Of a stretch of DNA of 64,000 nt, positions 34,006 to 42,900 are shown one piece after another (position 1 is the first letter of the stretch; the number at the start of each line of letters is the position of its first letter). The translations under genes were made by a program, and so were the position numbers. The notes beneath the pieces were generated by a model. That model worked only from the letters and a program-made list of their open reading frames with translations, was not told the origin of the DNA and did not search any database. This DNA is from Anaerolineaceae bacterium. GTDB taxonomy: Bacteria; Chloroflexota; Anaerolineae; Aggregatilineales; Phototrophicaceae. Where the stretch lies: the NCBI GenBank assembly GCA_002702065.1, contig NZXX01000001.1, forward strand, positions 1-64,000, in the 5' to 3' direction.

Positions 34006-35454
34006 ATGACGGATTGGAAACCCATCATCGGCCTGGAAATACACGCCGAAATGCAGACACAAAGCAAGATGTTCAGCGCCTGCCCGGTGGTGGACAGCGT
34101 CGAAGCACCGCCGAACAGCGCCGTCGATGCGCTATCGCTGGGCTTGCCGGGCACGCTGCCGGTCATCAACAAGCTGGCCATGGATTATGGCATGATGGTT
34201 GGCCTGGCCCTTAACTGCGAGATTCCGCCGGTCAACCAGTTCGCTCGCAAAAGCTATTTTTATCCTGATCTCCCCAAGGGGTATCAAATCAGCCAGTACG
34301 ACCGGCCCCTGGCGGTGAACGGCTATGTCGATATTGAACTGGATGATGGCAGCAGCAAGCGAATCCGCATCCGCCGGGCCCACATGGAAGAAGATACCGG
34401 CAAGCTGACCCACGTCGGTGGCGGCGCAAGCCTGGTGGATTACAACCGGGCCGGGGTGCCGCTGCTGGAAATTGTGTCGGAACCGGATATTTTCAGCGCG
34501 GAAGAAGCTGAGGCCTATGCCCGCAAGCTGCGCGCTATTCTGCGCTATCTAGGCGTCAACAACGGCGATATGTCCAAAGGCATCCTGCGTTTCGAGGCCA
34601 ACGTCAGCGTGATGCACAAAGACGATACCGAGTTCCGCACACGCACCGAGATCAAGAACCTGAACAGCATCCGCAACATGGGCCGCGCAATTGAGTACGA
34701 GATCAAGCGCCAGATCAAGCTGTACGAAAAGGGCGATACGGTAGTGCAAGCGACGCTTGGCTGGGACGAAGCCGGGCAGAAAATCGTCATTCAGCGCTAT
34801 AAGGAACGGGCCGACGAATATCGCTATTTTCCGGAGCCGGACCTGCCGGTTGTCGAGGTCAGCCGTGAGTGGGTCGAGGATGTGCGGGCGAAAATCCCGG
34901 AGCTGCCGGATGCCAAGCAGCGGCGCTTTATTGACGAACTGGGCTTAGGGGAATACGACGCGGCGCAGCTGGTCGCTGAAAAGTCCATCGCCGACTTTTA
35001 TGAGGGCGCGCTGGCAACGGGCGCCGACGCCAAAATGACAGCCAACTGGATTCTGGGCAACCTGTTTGCGGTCATGAACACCAACAACGTCAGCCGCGAA
35101 GATATTGATCACATCCGGATTACCGCCGGGCAGTTTGGCGCGTTGGTCAAACTGGTGGGGGACAGCACCCTCAACAAAGGCACAGCCGCGACTGTGCTGG
35201 AAGAAATGTGGGCCAGTGGCGCCGACCCGGCGAAAATTGTCGATGAAAAGGGGCTGGCGCAGGTGTCGGACAGCGGCCTGATCGACAGCACCATCCAGCA
35301 GGTGCTGGCCGATAATGAGGCCATGGTCCAGCGCTACCGGGATGGCGAGGCCAAAGTCTTCGGGGCGTTGATGGGTGAAGCCATGCGCGCGCTCAAAGGT
35401 CAGGGCAACCCACAGGTCGTGCGCGAAACGCTGCAAAAAATGCTGGCTGAATAG
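34006..35454 (+). CDS. gatB: Asp/Glu-tRNA amidotransferase subunit B
   Basis: GatB (482 residues) phosphorylates and amidates mischarged Glu-tRNA(Gln) or Asp-tRNA(Asn) as part of GatCAB. Signature parts are IGLEIHAEMQTQSKMF at the N-terminus, KSYFYPDLPKGYQISQYD, IRRAHMEEDTGKL, DYNRAGVPLLEIV and DMSKGILRFEANVS. The C-terminal tRNA-binding GatB/Yqey domain ends with GNPQVVRETLQKML. ATG 34006 is chosen because family proteins begin there, and AGGA lies about 12 nt upstream. gatA and gatC are not in the window. Confidence 0.97.
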   Translation: MTDWKPIIGLEIHAEMQTQSKMFSACPVVDSVEAPPNSAVDALSLGLPGTLPVINKLAMDYGMMVGLALNCEIPPVNQFARKSYFYPDLPKGYQISQYDRPLAVNGYVDIELDDGSSKRIRIRRAHMEEDTGKLTHVGGGASLVDYNRAGVPLLEIVSEPDIFSAEEAEAYARKLRAILRYLGVNNGDMSKGILRFEANVSVMHKDDTEFRTRTEIKNLNSIRNMGRAIEYEIKRQIKLYEKGDTVVQATLGWDEAGQKIVIQRYKERADEYRYFPEPDLPVVEVSREWVEDVRAKIPELPDAKQRRFIDELGLGEYDAAQLVAEKSIADFYEGALATGADAKMTANWILGNLFAVMNTNNVSREDIDHIRITAGQFGALVKLVGDSTLNKGTAATVLEEMWASGADPAKIVDEKGLAQVSDSGLIDSTIQQVLADNEAMVQRYRDGEAKVFGALMGEAMRALKGQGNPQVVRETLQKMLAE

Positions 35455-35472
35455 GTCTAATTCCCGCAATTT

Positions 35473-35496
35473 GCCCCAGGTTCGGTATACTGGGGC
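35473..35496 (+). promoter_or_regulatory. Inverted repeat over the -10 box of the anSME-like gene
   Basis: GCCCCAG (35473-35479) and CTGGGGC (35490-35496) are exact inverted repeats. A TATACT -10 (35486-35491) overlaps the right arm. With no T-run after it, this looks more like an operator than a terminator. Confidence 0.4.
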
Positions 35497-35519
35497 TAAA
35501 GAATACTGACGAGACCCTT

Positions 35520-36848
35520 ATGCAAACCACAATTGCTTTTGATGATATCCCTGTTCTTGAACCTGGTCCGATGCCGCGCGCGTTCCACCTGATGACCAAA
35601 CCACGCGGGGCGATCTGCAATCTCGATTGTAAATACTGCTATTTTCTGTCAAAAGAACGTCTGTACCCGGACAGTTCATTCCGCATGTCGGAAAATCTGC
35701 TGGAAGAATACATCCGCCAGTACATCGAGGCGCAGCAGGTCCCCGAAGTGACGTTTGCCTGGCAGGGCGGCGAGCCAACCCTGATGGGGCTCGACTTTTT
35801 TAAGCTGGCGGTCAGTTACCAGCAGAAATACAAAAAGCCGGGTATGCGCGTGTTCAACAGCTTCCAGACCAATGGGGTGCTGCTGAATGATGACTGGTGT
35901 GCGTTCTTCAAGGAAAATGACTTTCTGATTGGCCTCAGCGTCGATGGTCCGCAGGCGATTCATGACGCTTATCGCGTCGACAAGGGCGGCGAACCGACGT
36001 TCAGCCGGGTGATGCGCGGGCGAGATTTTCTGGAAAAGCACGGCGTCGATTTTAACATTCTGTGCACGGTTCACGCGGCGAATGCCCCCCACCCGCTGGA
36101 GGTATATCGCTTTTTCCGCGATGAACTGAAGACAGACTTTATGCAGTTTATCCCTATCGTGGAACGGGCCAACGAGACGGGCTTTCAGGAAGGGGAAGCC
36201 GTCACGGAACGCTCGGTCACTGCCGAACAGTATGGTCAGTTCCTCATTCGGATTTTTGATGAGTGGGTGATGCACGACGTGGGCCGTGTCTTTGTCCAGA
36301 TATTTGATGTCGCGCTGGCCGCGTGGAGTGGCAACCGGCCCGGACTGTGTATTTTCGAGGAGACATGTGGCGCGGCGCTGGCGATGGAGCACAACGGCGA
36401 TGTGTTTTCGTGCGACCACTTTGTGGAGCCGAATTACCGGCTGGGCAATATCCAGCACACGCCACTGGCTGAAATGGTTGGTTCCAAGCGCCAGTGGGAG
36501 TTCGGGCAGGACAAGAAAAATTCGCTGCCGCAGTACTGCCGCGATTGTGAAGTGCGGTTCGTCTGTAACGGCGGCTGCCCCAAGAACCGCTTCATCGAAA
36601 CGCCAGATGGCGAACCGGGCCTGAATTATTTGTGTGCGGGCTACCGCGCATTTTTCAACCACGTCAACCGGCCTATGCAGATGATGACGGCGGAACTGCG
36701 TGCCGGGCGTCCACCCGCGAATGTGATGTTGATGCTGGCGCGGGAAAAGCTGGAACTGGAAAAACGCTTCGCTAAAACGGGCCGCAATGACCCGTGCCCG
36801 TGTGGCAGCGGCCTGAAGTTCAAGAAGTGTCACGGCAAAAGCCGGTAA
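35520..36848 (+). CDS. anSME-type radical SAM/SPASM protein with C-terminal SEC-C motif
   Basis: This 442-residue protein resembles anaerobic sulfatase-maturating enzymes, which oxidise a Cys or Ser in sulfatases to formylglycine. CNLDCKYC gives the CxxxCxxC radical SAM cluster motif. FAWQGGEPTLMG is the typical post-cluster strand. Later cysteines in CGAALAMEHNGDVFSCDHF and CRDCEVRFVCNGGC form the SPASM auxiliary clusters. Residues ~420-440, GRNDPCPCGSGLKFKKCHG, are a SEC-C zinc motif best known from SecA tails and unusual here. No sulfatase gene is in the window, so its target is elsewhere or is another protein. The SD is weak. Confidence 0.85.
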   Translation: MQTTIAFDDIPVLEPGPMPRAFHLMTKPRGAICNLDCKYCYFLSKERLYPDSSFRMSENLLEEYIRQYIEAQQVPEVTFAWQGGEPTLMGLDFFKLAVSYQQKYKKPGMRVFNSFQTNGVLLNDDWCAFFKENDFLIGLSVDGPQAIHDAYRVDKGGEPTFSRVMRGRDFLEKHGVDFNILCTVHAANAPHPLEVYRFFRDELKTDFMQFIPIVERANETGFQEGEAVTERSVTAEQYGQFLIRIFDEWVMHDVGRVFVQIFDVALAAWSGNRPGLCIFEETCGAALAMEHNGDVFSCDHFVEPNYRLGNIQHTPLAEMVGSKRQWEFGQDKKNSLPQYCRDCEVRFVCNGGCPKNRFIETPDGEPGLNYLCAGYRAFFNHVNRPMQMMTAELRAGRPPANVMLMLAREKLELEKRFAKTGRNDPCPCGSGLKFKKCHGKSR

Positions 36849-36991
36849 ATGCGTCATCAATCCGGCTGCCGCGTGTTTTGCGGGTGAGGCGGACTGGCCT
36901 GTAAAGCGTAATCTGTCCGTGCTGCCAGAGGTGATGTTTGTCACCAACATTGAATAAAGCAGTCAGTGTGTAGGGATTATCGTTGCTTTAC

Positions 36992-37000
36992 TGATATAAT
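36992..37000 (+). promoter_or_regulatory. Extended -10 promoter of the class I aldolase
   Basis: TGATATAAT is a perfect extended -10, 30 nt before the chosen start. The 36849-36990 gap otherwise shows nothing recognisable. Confidence 0.65.
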
Positions 37001-37029
37001 GAGGCGCAGACGAGTAAGAAAGGAGGCTG

Positions 37030-38148
37030 GTGCGCATTCGCACCTCAATGACTATGGTTACAGCTGCAACCCAGACTTATGACATTGATCGAATCGCCGA
37101 ACTGCTAGGTAATGACGCCGATTCGCTGTTAAACCACACCAGTAACACGGTACCCAAAGATCAGCTTTATCTGCCGGGGCCGAACTTTGTCGATATGGTC
37201 TATACTCAGACAGACCGCAACCCGCAGGTGCTGCGCAGCTTGCAGCAGATGTTTGATCATGGTCGTTTGGGGGGCACCGGTTATCTGTCGATCCTGCCGG
37301 TGGATCAGGGCATTGAACATTCGGCTGGCGCTTCGTTCGCCAAGAACCCGCGTTACTTCGACCCCGAAGGCATTGTCGAACTGGCGATTGAAGGTGGCTG
37401 TAACGCGGTCGCCTCGACCTTTGGCGTGCTCGGTGCGGTCGCCCGCAAGTATGCCCACCGTATTCCGTTTCTGGTCAAGCTCAACCATAACGAACTGCTC
37501 ACCTACCCGAACAAATACGATCAGGTGATGTTCGGCAGCGTACAGCAGGCCTGGGACATGGGCGCGGTCGCTGTTGGGGCGACGGTCTACTTCGGGTCTG
37601 AAGAAAGCACCCGTCAGTTGATGGAAGTGGCGGAAGCATTTGCGCTGGCCCATGAACTGGGGATGGCGACCGTGCTGTGGTGCTACATGCGCAACGGCGA
37701 ATTCCAGGTCAACGGTACCAATTACGAAACCTCCGCCGATCTCAGCAGCCAGGCGAATCACCTGGGCGTCACGATTCAGGCGGACATCATCAAGCAGAAG
37801 CTGCCGACCAATAACGGTGGTTTTAAAGCGCTCAACAGCGGCGATTCATCATACGGCAAGCTGGATGAACGCATTTACTCGCAGTTGACCAGCGATCATC
37901 CGATTGACCTGACCCGCTATCAGGTGGCGAACTGCTACATGGGCCGCGCCGGATTAATCAGCTCTGGTGGTGCCAGCGGTGCCAATGACCTTGCGGAGGT
38001 GGTTGTAACCGCGGTCGTGAACAAACGCGCCGGTGGGACCGGGTTGATCAGTGGACGCAAGGCGTTCCAGCGCCCGATGGAAGAAGGCGTTGCCCTGCTG
38101 AACGCCATTCAGGATGTTTATCTCTGCGAAGAAGTGACGATTGCGTAA
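37030..38148 (+). CDS. Class I fructose-bisphosphate aldolase
   Basis: This 372-residue enzyme of the DhnA/FbaB-type class I aldolases cleaves fructose 1,6-bisphosphate. The Schiff-base Lys is expected in [21 protein letters not shown] and the late GLISSGG phosphate-binding loop are typical. A strong SD AGGAGG (37021-37026) is only 3 nt from GTG 37030. ATG 37048 is the next in-frame start, with a 21-nt gap. The GTG is used here but the point is open. The gene has its own promoter and a strong terminator, so it is a single-gene unit. Confidence 0.9.
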   Translation: MRIRTSMTMVTAATQTYDIDRIAELLGNDADSLLNHTSNTVPKDQLYLPGPNFVDMVYTQTDRNPQVLRSLQQMFDHGRLGGTGYLSILPVDQGIEHSAGASFAKNPRYFDPEGIVELAIEGGCNAVASTFGVLGAVARKYAHRIPFLVKLNHNELLTYPNKYDQVMFGSVQQAWDMGAVAVGATVYFGSEESTRQLMEVAEAFALAHELGMATVLWCYMRNGEFQVNGTNYETSADLSSQANHLGVTIQADIIKQKLPTNNGGFKALNSGDSSYGKLDERIYSQLTSDHPIDLTRYQVANCYMGRAGLISSGGASGANDLAEVVVTAVVNKRAGGTGLISGRKAFQRPMEEGVALLNAIQDVYLCEEVTIA

Positions 38149-38198
38149 CAGCATCGTGCATGGAAGCGGGGGATAAGCTGCCCCAAAAGTGCAATACG

Positions 38199-38232
38199 AG
38201 AGATGGCTGCTGTACCGGCCATCTCTTTTTTT
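38199..38232 (+). terminator. Rho-independent terminator of the aldolase gene
   Basis: AGAGATGGC pairs with GCCATCTCT around a 10-nt loop, and seven Ts follow (38226-38232). Confidence 0.9.
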
Positions 38233-38239
38233 GTCTGGC

Positions 38240-39151
38240 TCAGGCCTGACCTGTTTCGGCCAGCCATTCCTGATAACGCCGGTAAAGGTTGTGCGCGGAT
38301 GGATACACCGAGTTCGGGCTGAGGAAGTGCGAGAACTCGAAGGTGATCAGCTTTTCCACGCCAGCGGTTTCGGCAGCTTCGAGCTTGTAGCGCAGGTTCT
38401 GCCAGTTGATCGGCAGGAAGTTGATGGGCATGCCGCGCTCGAAGGTTTCGACATTGGACCACGATTCCAGCCCGTGTTTATCCGCCAGCGCCTTGTTGAT
38501 TGCCATGAACTCGGCCAGTTCCAGAAAGTCGATCTGCCCGTCCTGAAAGGCGACGATGTCCACCTCGCCCGCAAGCTGCGCGAAGATCGTGTCCCACTGT
38601 TTTTCATGCTCTTCGGGCGTGATCGGATCGTCGAATTGTTTGCGGCCTTTGACATAAGGCGACATCAACAGCGGCATATCTTTCAATGCGCGCAGATGAC
38701 GTGTCAGCCCCAGATAGACCTGCATGAATGCTTCGTTGTAGCCGTGCAGTTCGTGGGATAGATACCAGCCTTTGAACGCTTTTCGGTCGCCATACTTCTG
38801 GATGACCTCTTCGGTAAAACGCTGGTTGATCTCGATTTCCTGCTGGTAATCGCCACGCGCCCAGTGTTCCCCGGAGTCGTAGATGCCAAAGTAAAAGTCC
38901 ATCCCACAGCGTTCAGCTTCTCGCAGAAACAGATCGACCAGATCGAGATAGGCGGGACGCATGGGCCGGAACTGCCGCAGCGTTTCGGATTCAAACGTCG
39001 TGCGGTCCCGATAGCCCGCCCGAATCAGAATGACGGTGTCGATGCCGACTGCGCGCATGGCATCAAAGTCGCGCGCCCATTCGGCTGGCCCCCAGTTGGC
39101 GGCAGGGATGTCATGCGTGATTTCGTCGAGAAATGTACCGGTAATTTTCAT
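38240..39151 (-). CDS. DUF4434 glycoside-hydrolase-like protein
   Basis: This 303-residue protein has a TIM-barrel look and matches the DUF4434 group: ITGTFLDEITHDIP and NWGPAEWARDFDAM at the N-terminus, FYFGIYDSGEHWA in the middle, then GWYLSHELHGYN, SPYVKG and IVAFQDGQID. Acidic residues after strands (for example in YLSHELHG) could be catalytic, as in clan GH-A. The activity is not established for the family. No signal peptide is seen. It converges with the aldolase and is followed by an AAC(3)-like gene starting upstream on the same strand. Confidence 0.75.
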   Translation of the reverse strand: MKITGTFLDEITHDIPAANWGPAEWARDFDAMRAVGIDTVILIRAGYRDRTTFESETLRQFRPMRPAYLDLVDLFLREAERCGMDFYFGIYDSGEHWARGDYQQEIEINQRFTEEVIQKYGDRKAFKGWYLSHELHGYNEAFMQVYLGLTRHLRALKDMPLLMSPYVKGRKQFDDPITPEEHEKQWDTIFAQLAGEVDIVAFQDGQIDFLELAEFMAINKALADKHGLESWSNVETFERGMPINFLPINWQNLRYKLEAAETAGVEKLITFEFSHFLSPNSVYPSAHNLYRRYQEWLAETGQA

Positions 39152-39178
39152 GGCGTTCGGTTCCGGGTTTGCTGGGGT

Positions 39179-39943
39179 TCAGGCTGTTGGGGCATCCTCG
39201 CGGTCCACAAAATAGAGGATGTCTTCCTGGAGCTTGCGATAGATGGCTGGACGCATCGCCGCTGCTTCAATCAGGTAGCTGGTCGATTGCAGCACGGGGC
39301 CGCTGCGCAAGTCAGGTTCGGCCAATACATCGGCCAACCGGTCATAACGCTGGACCCAGCCATCAAAATTATGGCGACGGTGGACCTGTTTGAATTGGCG
39401 GCCAGCAGCGTCCGTAATGGTGTATTCGAAGGGGTCGGTAAACAGATAGGGCGGCTCGATCAGTTCTTCGACGGAATGCATCGAAGTGTTGGGGCGCAGG
39501 CCGCAGCCCAGCATCAGAATCTGCCCCTCAAACGACGGCAGCTTATGAAAAGGCGAATTCGGCCCGCATGGGGTGGTGTCGAGTTCATGATTGCACAGTA
39601 AATCATGGACCAGATGGCCGACACCGCAAACCGAATGCGTGGGGTGGACACTGCGCAGCGTGCCTTCGCGCCGGCGGAAATATTCCGTCAGGGCACCGAT
39701 GCAGGTTGGTGTGGTGCGCACATCAAATTCCGGGTGCTCGCGGGTGACAGTTTCATAGGACAGGGCCGGAACCAGCAGGGTGCCTCGCTCACCCAGGACT
39801 TCGAGCAAGGCTCTGCACACCGTTTCAGCGCCACCTTCTACCGGACCGAGGGCGCGTAACGATGAATGCACCAGCAAGACACCGTTTTCGCGCACTCCTA
39901 ATGCGCGTAAATCGTTGATCAGTTTTTCAAAGGACGAGTTCAT
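39179..39943 (-). CDS. AAC(3)-family N-acetyltransferase
   Basis: This 254-residue protein is of the aminoglycoside 3-N-acetyltransferase/YokD family. Key parts are GVLLVHSSLRALG, GTLLVPALSYE, RSVHPTHSVCGVG with the catalytic-site His, and GCGLRPNTSMHSVEE. It transfers acetyl from acetyl-CoA to an amine. Many genomic members are not resistance enzymes, so no resistance is claimed. ATG 39943 matches the family start, though the nearest SD (AAGGA) is about 13 nt away. A much longer in-frame extension into the PBP gene is Arg-rich and rejected. It follows the PBP-like gene by 25 nt. Confidence 0.8.
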   Translation of the reverse strand: MNSSFEKLINDLRALGVRENGVLLVHSSLRALGPVEGGAETVCRALLEVLGERGTLLVPALSYETVTREHPEFDVRTTPTCIGALTEYFRRREGTLRSVHPTHSVCGVGHLVHDLLCNHELDTTPCGPNSPFHKLPSFEGQILMLGCGLRPNTSMHSVEELIEPPYLFTDPFEYTITDAAGRQFKQVHRRHNFDGWVQRYDRLADVLAEPDLRSGPVLQSTSYLIEAAAMRPAIYRKLQEDILYFVDREDAPTA

Positions 39944-39968
39944 CGAGTCTGCGATTTCCTTTTTCAGT

Positions 39969-42900
39969 TTAACCCCCAAAGAACAACGTCGCGGTTGGTG
40001 TGGCGTCACCTGTCTGGATCTGTGGTGACGGCGCGAACGGTGTCGGGAAGGGGAGAGTCGTTGTCGTCGGCAGCACAATCGTCGGCTGCGGTGCAGTGGT
40101 CGGCGTTGGCATGGGCGTCGGTGTCGGATTAAGCACATTCACGGTGACATCGCGCCGGATAAACCCGCCGCTGGTCGAGAACATGGTCAGCCGGATAACA
40201 TACTGGCCGTTGGTGACCGTATTGGTGTTCCATTCACCCAGCGTCGAATTCTGGTTGGGCTGCTGGTTACGGACCGGCCCGGCAAAGATGGTAAACGTGT
40301 TCGACCCAACGGGCGCATATTCCAGCTGGTAGCTGTCGAAGTTGTTGGCCGAGGCGACGCCAAGGATAGACACCGTCCCCATGACCGATGTGCCTTCCGC
40401 CGGGGAAGTGATCCGCGCCACCGGCAGGTCGGTGTTCAACTCGCAGGCACTGGCGGGCATGGGTCGGACATTCTGCGGCAGGCCCATGCGGTTGGCCGTC
40501 GGACGCCCGGCAGCGGTATTCAGCCAGTTGATGGCGTACGGATCATCCGGGTGCAGGTCGACAAATTGTTCCTGGACCACGTTGTCCGGGCAGAACTCGT
40601 TGGCAATCAACTGCGTCCAGCTATCGACCAGTGCGGCGACCACCGGGCCTTGCTCTGGCGGGGGTGGCGGGTTGGTGATGGCGAAGAATTCGTTGCGCTG
40701 CTGGGTACAGTCCGCACCCGGCAGGGTGCCTGTCGGGGCACAGATGACCAGATTCTGGATGCTGCCCGGCTGAACGACATTCGATGGCGGCGAGTTAAAC
40801 GGAACCGGGTTGCTGCCGTCCAGTGCGGCCTGCATGACGGTGGTCCACACGGGCAATGCAGCTTCGCGGCTGTTGGCAACGGTTGCGGCGGTATCCACAC
40901 GCCCCATCCACACGCCCACGACCACATTGCGGCTGAAGCCCATCGCCCACATGTCGCGGTTGTCGTTGATATGGTTGATCTTGACCGCTGTCCGGTTCGG
41001 ATAATTGGGCAGGAACAGCGGGTCGAAGGTGTTTTCGTAGAACTGCGAGTCGCTGAGAATATTCTGTACCAGAAATGAAGCCTGGGGCGACACCACCTGC
41101 GCGGGCTGACGCGGCGCGAGGCCTTCCGTCAGCGCCACGGTCTGGCCGTCGGAGTCGCGAATTTCCAGAATGGTACGCAGCGGCACAAAGCGACCGGTGT
41201 TGGCAAGCACGCCATAGGCCTTCATCATGTCCCACAGGCGGGTTTCGGTGGCTTCGCCGGTCGCGGTCTGATACCCCAGCACTGGCGGGTCGTTGAGGAA
41301 GGTCAGGCCCATGCGCCGCGCAATATCGAGGTAATTTTCATTACCGATATAGTTGTAGACCTTGATCGCTGCCACGTTGACGCTGTTGGCGAGTGCCTGC
41401 CGGACCGGGATGGCGCCGCGATACTGTCCACCCGAATTGGCTGTCCGGATATTCGGGTCCTGGAAGTCGGGCGGCAGATCAAACAGGATGGATGCTGCGG
41501 TCAGATATTCGTTATAGTCAACCGCGCCATTGCCGTTTCTGTCACCAACGCCTTCCAGCGCGCGTGTGTAGACGATCGGCATAACGGTAGCGCCGGGTAA
41601 CTGCCATGTGAAAGCATAGTTGGTGTCGCCGTCGATGTCTTCATCATTGAAGTCCGGGCTACCCACCATCGCCAGAATCTGACCGCTTTCCGGCTCAACC
41701 ACCATAACCGCGCCGGTTTCCAGCCCGGTGAAGGCCTGCGTCCGCAGCTGGTCGCGCAGGGCACGCTGGGCCACATCCTGAATCTCGGAGTCCAGGGTGG
41801 TGCGTACCTCGAAGCCGAGGCGGAACATATCGTTGCCATATTCGCGGATCAACTCACGCCGCACAAAATCAACAAAATGCGGGTAATCGCCTTCGACCGA
41901 CCGAGGCCGGTACGGATAGACCTGCACTTCGGCACGTTCCAGGTTGATGTTGGCTGTAAAGTCGCCATTGGGACGCAGAATCTGGCTATTCTGAACACAG
42001 TACGGGCCCCCGTTGGCATACTGACCGTGCTGGAAATTGAGGCAGCCCACCGTTGCCAGTTCGCGCATCGTTGCGTCCGCAGCGGCAAACGCGTTGACAC
42101 GGTTCTCCTTCGGCACCGGGTCGTTGTCGACCGGGTCTTCGAGCAGGCTGGCCAGCATGGCGCCTTCGGCCAACGTCACCTCGGATGCCGGTTTTTCGTA
42201 ATAGAACTCGGATGCGGCCTCGACACCGTAAGACTGATTGCCAAAGAACTGTTCGTTCAGGTACAGTTCGAGGATAAAGTTCTTGTCGTACTGCCGGGCG
42301 ATCTCTGAGGCAACGATAATCTGATCCAGCCGCGTGGCGGTGGCGGCGCTGTCGCTGTTGGCGATGACCAGATTGGCGACCTGCTGCGTGATGTTCACGT
42401 TATCCACAGGCCGCGGCGTGCCACCGCCCAGACTCTGGAAAAACGCGCCTGCAATCGCGATGGTATCGAAGCCGGGTGTTTCGTAATAATTGGGGTCTTG
42501 TGACCCAACAATGGCGTAAATCAGGTCGGGCGACATCTGCGTGAGCGAGATGGACTCGCGCGAACCGCCCTGTTCGCTGTTGAGTTCCGCAATCTGATTG
42601 CCAGCCACATCCAGCACGCGCACGGTCTGGAAATCTGGCTGATAATTTTCGAGAGCGGCAATCTGCTCCCGGTACGATGCGGCGATATTGTTATAGGAAG
42701 CGACTGTCAGCAGAACCGCGATTGTCCCGATGATAAAGATGCCACCCAACACCAGCGTCAGGGCCAGCAGCAAACGGCGCAGGTTTGACTGGCGCTGGCG
42801 TTCGACTGCCTGCTGGTATGAGGGTGTTTCGCTGTCCAGATCGTCATAGGCCGGGGGTTCGGCAGCGATGGTGTCAAACCCGGCGTCATAGGCGGTTGTT

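Noticed and set aside
35676..36950. A 424-codon minus frame opposite the anSME gene
   Set aside because: The + frame carries all radical SAM and SPASM cysteines, and the minus frame shows no domain.
39179..39943. Antibiotic resistance gene call for the AAC(3)-like protein
   Set aside because: Many chromosomal family members do not confer resistance, and nothing in the context supports it.
39944..40138. N-terminal extension of the AAC(3)-like protein
   Set aside because: The extra residues are nearly all Arg, Ser and Pro, come from the other frame of the PBP tail, and are not part of the family.
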